A DNA stretch of 64,000 nucleotides from Echinarachnius parma. Its lineage: Eukaryota > Echinodermata > Echinoidea > Clypeasteroida > Echinarachniidae. Of the stretch, positions 26,041-38,800 are shown one piece after another (position 1 is the stretch's first letter; every line of letters begins with the position of its first letter). Under the pieces are notes generated by a model. That model made no database searches. It was not told the origin of the DNA and was given only the letters and a program-made list of their open reading frames with translations. The stretch lies in contig JBAMJV010001340.1 in the NCBI GenBank assembly GCA_037951105.1, positions 291,350 to 355,349 of the forward strand, read 5' to 3'. Position numbers and translations under genes: made by a program.

Positions 26041-26386
26041 TGTATTATTGCAAATAATTATGAATGTTTGTAATTATATCAAAGGGATGCATGGGTGAAC
26101 AATGGAAGGATATGTATGGGTGAAAATGAATGAGTTTATGAGTGGTGATGAGTACTAGTCAGACTTGAACGCACGTCGTCGTGTGAAATCGAAAAGGTAG
26201 AGAACTTCAGTCAACTCGTCTAGTCAACTCATTGTGGTACCTCACTGGGACGACAGGTCAACAGCCCTCGTCTAAGCGATCGAAAACTGCCTATTGTACA
26301 TTGTACTGGGCCCATTTGTGTTGAAAAGGGGGAATATATAAATTTAAGAAATAACAAGCCTAATCTTTACTATTTACTGTGTATAA

Positions 26387-26623
26387 TAATACATAAAAAT
26401 ATGCTCGATTTATATAGCGCCTAATATGATTGATAATCATCTCTAAGCGTTATACAATGATAATATTACCCCCGGTCATAGGATACAATGCAAAACAGCA
26501 CACATAGTGTGCACCATCTCCACTCCCTGGGGAGCATTCCTTCCAAGCGTAGGCTTTCACCTCCTACCGGGTCCCCATTTATAAGCCTGGGTAGAGAGCA
26601 GCAATTGTGGATAAATTGTCTTG
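26387..26623 (-). mobile_element. tRNA-derived SINE, minus strand, tail half
   Basis: Tail and core of the same SINE insertion as 14,229-14,597, cut at GATAAATTGTCTTG by the transposon at 26,627. A 50-bp deletion (the segment with CATGGGCATTGCGAAG in copy B) is present. The head half continues at 28,024. Confidence 0.82.
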
Positions 26624-26626
26624 GTT

Positions 26627-28023
26627 GGGCTTGTTGCAAGAAAGGGTCCTATCTTTAGGACGTCCTAAATGTCACGTGATTGTAATATGACTACGTACAT
26701 AGGACAGTTATCTTAAACTGTTGCAAGAAAGGCTCCTAAGTCGAAATTAGCCTTTGCCATGAACCTAATGTATAATCGGTAAAATAATTATCAGCATAGG
26801 AGCCTATTGCTGGCCTATAAGTGCGTTAGAATGACAAATGATATAAAACATACACAGAACATATTACAATGTTCAGTTCACATGCAAAGCATACGGATAG
26901 CTGAAAGCGAACACACAACAAAACATGAAATATATTATTCGGAAAAGATTTGCTTATGTTGCTGCTTGTACCTATTTAAAGACACCATTAATTAGTATCT
27001 TCATCAAACAGACCCTATTATACATGTGAACAATATTATATATATTTTCGCTACAATTAACTTATCTGATCAGCTACACGTTATCAATAAATATTACATT
27101 TGCCTGAAAAGTAGATGATCTGGCAAAAGGAAGACCTTTTACCTTTGAAATAAGTAATGAACAATATTTATATTCAAGAGAGGTCTTCTTTATCGAAACC
27201 ATTCTATAAATTATGGAAACTGCTTGTTCACGATATACGTTTCGTTCCCGATACTAATAGAAAACATCAGCGATACAAACGTATATATTTCGTCTTGAAA
27301 GATAAATTCATTTCACAAATAGGCTAGTGGCGTAGCTGTAATCGTTTGTTCAGTGGGGGATGAATTATAACATTATCCCTCCCCCCTTGAACAATATGTA
27401 TTGATTACAGATCGACGTCTATGGAACATGATGTAAATTAAATAAAGAAAAAAAAAGAAACAAAAATAATATCGTAAAGTAAGTACTGAATAAGCCATAA
27501 ATATTTAAGCATCGTGCAGTTGCGATTATAAAACCCTTAATCAGATTGGGGCTGGGCACTTACAAGTATAACCGATACATACAAACGAAAAATATTTCAT
27601 CTTTACCATCATATTTAAGTTCGCAATCACTCGTCATTATGGGGGGGGGGGGGGGGGGGAGGGGGGGGAGGGGGGGGGGGGAGGGGGGGGGGAAGTGAAA
27701 TTTGTACATTACACTTCCCTCGTGTTATAAGGGGATTCATTTTCAACCCCATTCGGTGCCATTGATAACTCATAATTATTTGATTTATTATTCCAAATGG
27801 AATCATACATAGTTTAGTTCATTTTATATCGTGTCCCCTTCTCACTGATTGAAATAACGCAAGCTTTCCATAAAACATGTTTACATTTGACCGATGATGG
27901 GGTTTGTTCCGATCGCGAAGTTAGGACAACTGTCCTAAGTGTACGTAATTCAGTCGTAGTCACATGACAGTCACGTGACATTTAGGACGTCCTAAAGATA
28001 GGACCCTTTCTTGCAACAAGCCC
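26627..28023. mobile_element. 1.4-kb long-TIR DNA transposon inside a SINE
   Basis: Terminal inverted repeats start GGGCTTGTTGCAAGAAAGGG and are perfect for about 50 bp, including the palindrome TTTAGGACGTCCTAAA and a TCACGTGA box; weaker pairing continues to about 110 bp. Removing 26,624-28,023 rejoins the SINE exactly (GTCTTG + CTGAAGGAC). Three extra bases (GTT, 26,624-26,626) sit where a 3-bp duplication of CTG would be, so the target duplication is unresolved. The GGG start and TIR style recall PIF/Harbinger-type elements, which is a guess. No transposase frame. A G-rich block lies at 27,641. Confidence 0.85.
27641..27692 (+). other. 52-bp G-rich tract, G-quadruplex candidate
   Basis: Almost uninterrupted G with five isolated A, inside the transposon at 26,627. 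It can form G-quadruplexes on the + strand. Run length is also the least reliable part of any assembly. Confidence 0.75.
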
Positions 28024-28115
28024 CTGAAGGACAAATGCAGTGCATGGGCAGAGTTCGAACTCGGGATCTCATGATCGGAAAGCGCGCGCTCTACCAATCT
28101 TGCCACACCACATCC
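28024..28115 (-). mobile_element. tRNA-derived SINE, minus strand, head half
   Basis: Resumes the interrupted SINE: CTGAAGGACAAATGCAGTG, then the B-box region (AGTTCGAACTCGGGATCTC) and the A-box end (CCACACCACATCC). Together with 26,387-26,623 it reconstitutes one insertion. Confidence 0.82.
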
Positions 28116-28964
28116 AAAACGCTTCAACATTTCCCAGTAGATTCCAAGCGATATTGGCAATCATTACTAATTACTTTATACATGTATTATATTGTTCTTC
28201 AAACAAATTGATTAGAGTTAGACAATGGGAGTAGGCCTACAGTAAACACTGTGGAAAGATAGATAGATAATTGTTTTTTTTATTCAACATCAAAAATACA
28301 TCAAAACGCGTCAATAGTCACATGACTGAATTTGAGGCGCTTGCAAAATATAAATGCCGGTGGGGGCGGAATTTCATTAATCGGTACGGCTTTGAAACGG
28401 TATATTTTATTCGGGGCTGTAAATTAATACACTGATTCCCTATTGTAGGGATTATTAAAAGGCGGTAGACAACAGCATGTAGTGTAGGCATTTTAATATA
28501 TTTAATATTCAATATTTAATGCACATGCAGGTATACTGATAGTAAAAATGCACTCACATTTTGTTTGGGGGTATCAATAATTAAGACGAATATGATTTAT
28601 TATATTATTGTATATTATTTTAATATTCATCAAGCCCCGGTGGCCCTGCATAGCACTGTTGCTGCTGCTGCTGTGGTCTTATACATATTTTATATTCAAG
28701 AATAAATTATTTGCATTTAAACAAGGATTAAACAAAATAGGTCGAGGATTGATAACCTTTAAAAAAGTGATCAAATTATTGTGTTAGAATGAAATGTATA
28801 TTTAAGTATCATCAGTAGAACGAACCAAAGTTATGATGGGTGATGTTCGCAATGTGGTAATGTCGTTTACTGTAATATTGGATACGGCAGCGTCAAGCTA
28901 GGTCTAAACCTCTAGGAACGTCACATGTGATTTCCGATATTTCATTTTGAGGCAGCAACTTTAA

Positions 28965-29400
28965 GATAGATAGATAGATAGATATATCGGTATTTATTGA
29001 ACAAAATTAACAAGACTGTAGTCCGAAGACTAAAATGCCTTGCGTACATGAACATATGAACATACATGAATAAATAAATTACAACACAATAAAAATATAA
29101 TTTAACATCAAAATAGAACAAAATGATACATATTTATGAATGCATTTGGCAAGAAAGGCACTAACATTAAAAATGTGATTATTATAATATACATATTCTC
29201 ATTTAATTTTAATTTTAATATAACAATAACAAAGAACCAATTTACTAATTCGTTACTTACTTTTAAACATGTAATACTAACTAAATGTTGAATCTAACAA
29301 AGTGTAAATTAATACAGTACATGTATATCTTTTGAAAAATTACAAAAATAAGCATCACAAAAATGCAAAAATAAGAGCATGGAAATTATTTAATTAAAGG
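28965..29400 (-). mobile_element. Probable LINE 3' end, minus strand
   Basis: Read on the minus strand, the sequence ends GTTCAATAAATACCGATATA followed by (TATC)n (28,966-28,985), the usual pattern of a CR1/L2-type LINE 3' terminus with a microsatellite tail. It interrupts the homology between copies C and D at GCAGCAACTTTAA. The AT-rich sequence to about 29,400 has no reverse-transcriptase frame, so it would be 3' untranslated sequence only. Confidence 0.5.
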
Positions 29401-29419
29401 ATATCAAATCCCACTATCT

Positions 29420-29810
29420 ATTTAATATCATATTCCTAACATAAATTAAGTTTATCATACTCACTAACGAGTAGATCTAACAATCAAATGTAATATCAAA
29501 AGGGAAGCAATACAGGGTATAAAGATTGAGTAATAAAACAAGTCTTAATTCATGTTATAATCCTAACACAGATTAAATTTATCGTATTCTATTTATACAA
29601 AGTACATTATTACAAACTATGTTTAATTAAAATTGAGTAATTAAAATCGTTTAACTTGCATTATATTCTTAACAGAAATTAAATTTAACATTCAATAGCA
29701 AATCCAAAGTATCATCAATTAAAATTGAATAATTAACTTAATTTTATCTTACATGTACATTATAACCTGAACATAAATTAATTTTATCATATTCAATAAC
29801 AAATACAAGG
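29420..29810. repeat. Degenerate 105-125-bp tandem repeat
   Basis: Four diverged copies of a phrase like TAACATAAATTAAGTTTATC begin near 29,437, 29,565, 29,670 and 29,767. They sit immediately before the first 1.2-kb unit. Function unknown. Confidence 0.6.
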
Positions 29811-29814
29811 AAAA

Positions 29815-32800
29815 CTAGAATTGTAATACTTATTTAGAACAAGTATAGGTGGGCTGGTCGAACTAAAATTAAAGACATAATCAAGGGCTCATTTGAGATA
29901 GCTTATTGTCTCAGCTACAACATACTCGAAGTTCAGCGTAAACGAAGCTAAAACGAAGAAGATATTGGTCGCGAAAGACGGGAATGTAGAATCCAGTTTT
30001 GGAAAAAAGTCATGTCCCATAGAGAATACACGCAAAATGTTAAAAAATGACATACCTCCTTAAATCGCAAAAATACGCCATGATGCCTTTGTCAAAATGA
30101 AAAATCGTGATCATCACATTTGTAGAGAATTGTCTCAGATAGAACATATCAAAATTTGGAAGAAAATCGATCAATATTTACAGAGATACAATAAATTTTC
30201 CAAAAATATGCTGACGTCATAATATGCAAATTGAAATTTTGAGTTCGGAGGCCATTATGATGACGCCATGAGTTAATTGAGGGTCAAATGAGACATGAAA
30301 TCATATCTCCGACTCATAATCTATCCAAATATGAAAAAAAAAACTTGGGAGTTCCCATCCATTCTGAAGAGTTACAATGAATTTTGTATAGGCATGTTTT
30401 TGCCCATATATGCTATGTATTACAAGAGCTCGCGCGCACGGACATGTTTCTTGAACGGAAGCTCATTGCGTTTTTACTTGTCAGAAAAAGGTGAACAAGG
30501 TATCAAAATGCTTGGAAAGATGGGCTAAATATGATAACAGAGAAAATTCGGCGATTCTATGTTGCAAAATGCCAGTACGCGCGAAAACGCGCGCGCATGC
30601 GCGTGTGCGCGTTTTTTCGTAAAATGCTTAAAATGGCCTAAAACGTATCCAAAATGAATTTGCGACGATTTTGAACATTTTAAAATTTTGCGCGCGCGCT
30701 GACGCGCGCACGTACGCATGCGCGCGCGTTTTTTGACCTGAAATTGACCGGACGGATATTGACCTTGATCATGATAAATATGAATGAGAAACAACTTTTC
30801 GTTATGAAGATATGATCATGAGAAGATATTCAGAAAATTTTACAAAATGGCGCCTAGATGACGTCATCAGTCAAGGTCAGGGTTCAAAACCTTATTTTGC
30901 TTTGTCCATATGCCTATATATATGTGTGCCAAATTTCAAGGCACTTGATTGAGCCACTTTCAAGTTATCTTGGTAACAAAAAAGTGATTGGAAATAAGAA
31001 AAATAAAGAATAATAATAAACTAGAATTGTAATACTTGTTTAGAACAAGTATAGGTGGGCTGGTCGAACTAAAATTAAAGACATAATCAAGGGCTCATTT
31101 GAGATAGCTTATTGTCTCAGCTACAACATACTCGAAGTTCAGCGTAAACGAAGCTAAAACGAAGAAGATATTGGTCGCGAAAGACGGGAATGTAGAATCC
31201 AGTTTTGAAAAAAAGTCATGTCCCATAGAGAATACACGCAAAATGTTAAAAAATGACATGCCTCCTTAAATCGCAAAAATACTCCATGATGCCTTTGTCA
31301 AAATGAAAAATCGTGATCAACACATTTGTAGAGAATTGTCTCAGCTAGAACATATCAAAATTTGGAAGAAAATCGATCAACATTTACAGAGATACAATCA
31401 ATTTTCCAAAAATATGCTGACGTCATAATATGCAAATTGAAATTTTGAGTTCGGAGGCCATTATGATGACGCCATGAGTTAATTGAGGGTCAAATGAGAC
31501 ATGAAATCATATCTCCGACTCATAATCTATCCAAATATGAAAAAAAACTTGGGAGTTCCCATCCATTCTGAAGAGTTACAATGAATTTTGTATAGGCATG
31601 TTTTTGCCCATATATGCTATGTATTACAAGAGCTCGCGCGCACGGACATGTTTCTTGAACGGAAGCTCATTGCGTTTTTACTAGTCAGAAAAAGGTGAAC
31701 AAGGTATCAAAATGCTTGGAAAGATGGGCTAAATATGATAACAGAGAAAATTCGGCGATTCTATGTTGCAAAATGCCAGTACGCGCGAAAACGCGCGCGC
31801 ATGCGCGTGTGCGCGTTTTTTCGTAAAATGCTTAAAATGGCCTAAAACGTATCCAAAATGAATTTGCGACGATTTTGAACATTTTAAAATTTTGCGCGCG
31901 CGCTGACGCGCGCGCGTACGCATGCGCGCGCGTTTTTTGACCTGAAATTGACCGGACGGATATTGACCTTGATCATGATAAATATGAATGAGAAACAACT
32001 TTTCGTTATGAAGATATGATCATGAGAAGATATTCAGAAAATTTTACAAAATGGCGCCTAGATGACGTCATCAGTCAAGGTCAGGGTTCAAAACCTTACT
32101 TTGCTTTGTCCATATGCCTATATATATGTGTGCCAAATTTCAAGGCACTTGATTGAGCCATTTTCAAGTTATCGTGGTAACAAAAAAGTGATTGGAAATA
32201 AGAAAAATAAAGAATAATAATAAACTAGAATTGTAATACTTGTTTAGAACAAGTATAGGTGGGCTGGTCGAACTAAAATTAAAGACATAATCAAGGGCTC
32301 ATTTGAGATAGCTTATTGTCTCAGCTACAACATACTCGAAGTTCAGCGTAAACGAAGCTAAAACGAAGAAGATATTGGTCGCGAAAGACGGGAATGTAGA
32401 ATCCAGTTTTGAAAAAAAGTCATGTCCCATAGAGAATACACGCAAAATGTTAAAAAATGACATGCCTCCTTAAATCGCAAAAATACGCCATGATGCCTTT
32501 GTCAAAATGAAAAATCGTGATTATCTTATTTGTAGAGAATTGTCTCAGCTAGAACATATCAAAATTTGGAAGAAAATCGATCAATATTTACAGAGATACA
32601 TTCAATTTTCCAAAAATATGCTGACGTCATAATATGCAAATTGAAATTTTGAGTTCGGAGGCCATTATGATGACGCCATGAGTTAATTGAGGATCAAATG
32701 AGACATGAAATCATATCTCCGACTCATAATCTATCCAAATATGAAAAAAAACTTGGGAGTTCCCATCCATTCTGAAGAGTTACAATGAATTTTGTATAGG

Positions 32801-35800
32801 CATGTTTTTGCCCATATATGCTATGTATTACAAGAGCTCGCGCGCACGGACATGTTTCTTGAACGGAAGCTCATTGCGTTTTTACTAGTCAGAAAAAGGT
32901 GAACAAGGTATCAAAATGCTTGGAAAGATGGGCTAAATATGATAACAGAGAAAATTCGGCGATTCTATGTTGTAAAATGCCAGTACGCGCGAAAACGCGC
33001 GCGCATGCGCGTGTGCGCGTTTTTTCGTAAAATGCTTAAAATGGCCTAAAACGTATCCAAAATGAATTTGCGACGATTTTGAACATTTTAAAATTTTGCG
33101 CGCGCGCTGACGCGCGCACGTACGCATGCGCGCGCGTTTTTTGACCTGAAATTGACCGGACGGATATTGACCTTGATCATGATAAATATGAATGAGAAAC
33201 AACTTTTCGTTATGAAGATATGATCATGAGAAGATATTCAGAAAATTTTACAAAATGGCGCCTAGATGACGTCATCAGTCAAGGTCAGGGTTCAAAACCT
33301 TATTTTGCTTTGTCCATATGCCTATATATATGTGTGCCAAATTTCAAGGCACTTGATTGAGCCATTTTCAAGTTATCGTGGTAACAAAAAAGTGATTGGA
33401 AATAAGAAAAATAAAGAATAATAATAAACTAGAATTGTAATACTTGTTTAGAACAAGTATAGGTGGGCTGGTCGAACTAAAATTAAAGACATAATCAAGG
33501 GCTCATTTGAGATAGCTTATTGTCTCAGCTACAACATACTCGAAGTTCAGCGTAAACGAAGCTAAAACGAAGAAGATATTGGTCGCGAAAGACGGGAATG
33601 TAGAATCCAGTTTTGAAAAAAAGTCATGTCCCATAGAGAATACACGCAAAATGTTAAAAAATGACATGCCTCCTTAAATCGCAAAAATACGCCATGATGC
33701 CTTTGTCAAAATGAAAAATCGTGGTTATTACATTTGTAGAAAATTGTCTGAGCTAGAACATATCAAAATTTGGAAGAAAATCGATCAACATTTACAGAGA
33801 TACAATAAATTTTCCAAAAATATGCTGACGTCATAATATGCAAATTGAAATTTTGAGTTCGGAGGCCATTATGATGACGCCATGAGTTAATTGAGGGTCA
33901 AATGAGACATGAAATCATATCTCCGACTCATAATCTATCCAAATATGAAAAAAAACTTGGGAGTTCCCATCCATTCTGAAGAGTTACAATGAATTTTGTA
34001 TAGGCATGTTTTTGCCCATATATGCTATGTATTACAAGAGCTCGCGCGCACGGACATGTTTCTTGAACGGAAGCTCATTGCGTTTTTACTAGTCAGAAAA
34101 AGGTGAACAAGGTATCAAAATGCTTGGAAAGATGGGCTAAATATGATAACAGAGAAAATTCGGCGATTCTATGTTGCAAAATGCCAGTACGCGCGAAAAC
34201 GCGCGCGCATGCGCGTGTGCGCGTTTTTTCGTAAAATGCTTAAAATGGCCTAAAACGTATCCAAAATGAATTTGCGACGATTTTGAACATTTTAAAATTT
34301 TGCGCGCGCGCTGACGCGCGCACGTACGCATGCGCGCGCGTTTTTTGACCTGAAATTGACCGGACGGATATTGACCTTGATCATGATAAATATGAATGAG
34401 AAACAACTTTTCGTTATGAAGATATGATCATGAGAAGATATTCAGAAAATTTTACAAAATGGCGCCTAGATGACGTCATCAGTCAAGGTCAGGGTTCAAA
34501 ACCTTATTTTGCTTTGTCCATATGCCTATATATATGTGTGACAAATTTCAAGGCACTTGATTGAGCCATTTTCAAGTTATCTTGCTAACAAAAAAGTGAT
34601 TGGAAATAAGAAAAATAAAGAATAACTAGAATTGTAATACTTGTTTAGAACAAGTATAGGTGGGCTGGTCGAACTAAAATTAAAGACATAATCAAGGGCT
34701 CATTTGAGATAGCTTATTGTCTCAGCTACAACATACTCGAAGTTCAGCGTAAACGAAGCTAAAACGAAGAAGATATTGGTCGCGAAAGACGGGAATGTAG
34801 AATCCAGTTTTGAAAAAAAGTCATGTCCCATAGAGAATACACGCAAAATGTTAAAAAATGACATGCCTCCTTAAATCGCAAAAATACACCATGATGCCTT
34901 TGTCAAAATGAAAAATCGTGGTTATTACATTCGTAGAAAATTGTCTGAGCTAGAACATATCAAAATTTGGAAGAAAATCGATCAACATTTACAGAGATAC
35001 AATCAATTTTCCAAAAATATGCTGACGTCATAATATGCTAATTTAAATTTTGAGTTGGAAGGCCGTTATGATGACGCCATGAGTTAATTGAGGGTCAAAT
35101 GAGACATGAAATCATATCTCCGACTCATAATCTATCCAAATATGAAAAAAAACTTGGGAGTTCCCATCCATTCTGAAGAGTTACAATGAATTTTGTATAG
35201 GCATGTTTTTGCCCATATATGCTATGTATTACAAGAGCTCGCGCGCACGGACATGTTTCTTGAACGGAAGCTCATTGCGTTTTTACTAGTCAGAAAAAGG
35301 TGAACAAGGTATCAAAATGCTTGGAAAGATGGGCTAAATATGATAACAGAGAAAATTCGGCGATTCTATGTTGCAAAATGCCAGTACGCGCGAAAACGCG
35401 CGCGCATGCGCGTGTGCGCGTTTTTTCGTAAAATGCTTAAAATGGCCTAAAACGTATCCAAAATGAATTTGCGACGATTTTGAACATTTTAAAATTTTGC
35501 GCGCGCGCTGACGCGCGCACGTACGCATGCGCGCGCGTTTTTTGACCTGAAATTGACCGGACGGATATTGACCTTGATCATGATAAATATGAATGAGAAA
35601 CAACTTTTCGTTATGAAGATATGATCATGAGAAGATATTCAGAAAATTTTACAAAATGGCGCCTAGATGACGTCATCAGTCAAGGTCAGGGTTCAAAACC
35701 TTATTTTGCTTTTTCCATATGCCTATATATATGTGTGCCAAATTTCAAGGCACTTGATTGAGCCATTTTCAAGTTATCGTGGTAACAAAAAAGTGATTGG

Positions 35801-38800
35801 AAATAAGAAAAATAAAGAATAATAATAAACTAGAATTGTAATACTTGTTTAGAACAAGTATAGGTGGGCTGGTCGAACTAAAATTAAAGACATAATCAAG
35901 GGCTCATTTGAGATAGCTTATTGTCTCAGCTACAACATACTCGAAGTTCAGCGTAAACGAAGCTAAAACGAAGAAGATATTGGTCGCGAAAGACGGGAAT
36001 GTAGAATCCAGTTTTGAAAAAAAGTCATGTCCCATAGAGAATACACGCAAAATGTTAAAAAATGACATGCCTCCTTAAATCGCAAAAATACGCCATGATG
36101 CCTTTGTCAAAATGAAAAATCGTGGTTATTACATTTGTAGAAAATTGTCTGAGCTAGAACATATCAAAATTTGGAAGAAAATCGATCAACATTTACAGAG
36201 ATACAATAAATTTTCCAAAAATATGCTGACGTCATAATATGCAAATTGAAATTTTGAGTTCGGAGGCCATTATGATGACGCCATGAGTTAATTGAGGGTC
36301 AAATGAGACATGAAATCATATCTCCGACTCATAATCTATCCAAATATGAAAAAAAACTTGGGAGTTCCCATCCATTCTGAAGAGTTACAATGAATTTTGT
36401 ATAGGCATGTTTTTGCCCATATATGCTATGTATTACAAGAGCTCGCGCGCACGGACATGTTTCTTGAACGGAAGCTCATTGCGTTTTTACTAGTCAGAAA
36501 AAGGTGAACAAGGTATCAAAATGCTTGGAAAGATGGGCTAAATATGATAACAGAGAAAATTCGGCGATTCTATGTTGCAAAATGCCAGTACGCGCGAAAA
36601 CGCGCGCGCATGCGCGTGTGCGCGTTTTTTCGTAAAATGCTTAAAATGGCCTAAAACGTATCCAAAATGAATTTGCGACGATTTTGAACATTTTAAAATT
36701 TTGCGCGCGCGCTGACGCGCGCACGTACGCATGCGCGCGCGTTTTTTGACCTGAAATTGACCGGACGGATATTGACCTTGATCATGATAAATATGAATGA
36801 GAAACAACTTTTCGTTATGAAGATATGATCATGAGAAGATATTCAGAAAATTTTACAAAATGGCGCCTAGATGACGTCATCAGTCAAGGTCAGGGTTCAA
36901 AACCTTATTTTGCTTTGTCCATATGCCTATATATATGTGTGACAAATTTCAAGGCACTTGATTGAGCCATTTTCAAGTTATCTTGCTAACAAAAAAGTGA
37001 TTGGAAATAAGAAAAATAAAGAATAACTAGAATTGTAATACTTGTTTAGAACAAGTATAGGTGGGCTGGTCGAACTAAAATTAAAGACATAATCAAGGGC
37101 TCATTTGAGATAGCTTATTGTCTCAGCTACAACATACTCGAAGTTCAGCGTAAACGAAGCTAAAACGAAGAAGATATTGGTCGCGAAAGACGGGAATGTA
37201 GAATCCAGTTTTGAAAAAAAGTCATGTCCCATAGAGAATACACGCAAAATGTTAAAAAATGACATGCCTCCTTAATTCGCAAAAATACACCATGATGCCT
37301 TTGTCAAAATGAAAAATCGTGGTTATTACATTCGTAGAAAATTGTCTGAGCTAGAACATATCAAAATTTGGAAGAAAATCGATCAACATTTACAGAGATA
37401 CAATCAATTTTCCAAAAATATGCTGACGTCATAATATGCTAATTGAAATTTTGAGTTGGAAGGCCGTTATGATGACGCCATGAGTTAATTGAGGGTCAAA
37501 TGAGACATGAAATCATATCTCCGACTCATAATCTATCCAAATATGAAAAAAAACTTGGGAGTTCCCATCCATTCTGAAGAGTTACAATGAATTTTGTATA
37601 GGCATGTTTTTGCCCATATATGCTATGTATTACAAGAGCTCGCGCGCACGGACATGTTTCTTGAACGGAAGCTCATTGCGTTTTTACTAGTCAGAAAAAG
37701 GTGAACAAGGTATCAAAATGCTTGGAAAGATGGGCTAAATATGATAACAGAGAAAATTCGGCGATTCTATGTTGCAAAATGCCAGTACGCGCGAAAACGC
37801 GCGCGCATGCGCGTGTGCGCGTTTTTTCGTAAAATGCTTAAAATGGCCTAAAACGTATCCAAAATGAATTTGCGACGATTTTGAACATTTTAAAATTTTG
37901 CGCGCGCGCTGACGCGCGCACGTACGCATGCGCGCGCGTTTTTTGACCTGAAATTGACCGGACGGATATTGACCTTGATCATGATAAATATGAATGAGAA
38001 ACAACTTTTCGTTATGAAGATATGATCATGAGAAGATATTCAGAAAATTTTACAAAATGGCGCCTAGATGACGTCATCAGTCAAGGTCAGGGTTCAAAAC
38101 CTTATTTTGCTTTGTCCATATGCCTATATATATGTGTGCCAAATTTCAAGGCACTTGATTGAGCCATTTTCAAGTTATCTTGCTAACAAAAAAGTGATTG
38201 GAAATAAGAAAAATAAAGAATAATAATAATAATAACTAGAATTGTAATACTTGTTTAGAACAAGTATAGGTGGGCTGGTCGAACTAAAATTAAAGACATA
38301 ATCAAGGGCGAATTTGAGATAGCTTATTGTCTCAGCTACAACATACTCGAAGTTCAGCGTAAACGAAGCTAAAACGAAGAAGATATTGGTCGCGAAAGAC
38401 GGGAATGTAGAATCCAGTTTTGAAAAAAAGTCATGTCCCATAGAGAATACACGCAAAATGTTAAAAAATGACATGCCTCCTTAAATCGCAAAAATACGCC
38501 ATGATGCCTTTGTCAAAATGAAAAATCGTGATTATCACATTCGTAGAGAATTGTCTCAGCTAGAACATATCAAAATTTGGAAGAAAATCGATCAATATTT
38601 ACAGAGATACAATAAAGTTTCCAAAAATATGCTGACGTCATAATATGCAAATTGAAATTTTGAGTTCGGAGGCCATTATGATGACGCCATGAGTTAATTG
38701 AGGATCAAATGAGACATGAAATCATATCTCCGACTCATAATCTATCCAAATATGAAAAAAAACTTGGGAGTTCCCATCCATTCTGAAGAGTTACAATGAA

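Larger units (their letters stand above)
24388..28964 (+). repeat. Segmental repeat copy D, 5' truncated
   Basis: Starts in the middle of the segmental unit and is colinear with copies B and C to about 28,964. It carries its own insertions: the TA-flanked element (24,598) and the 1.4-kb transposon (26,627). It shares the hAT MITE, the minus-strand SINE and the 130-bp block at about 26,158-26,295 with copy B, so D is closest to B in its right half. Confidence 0.8.
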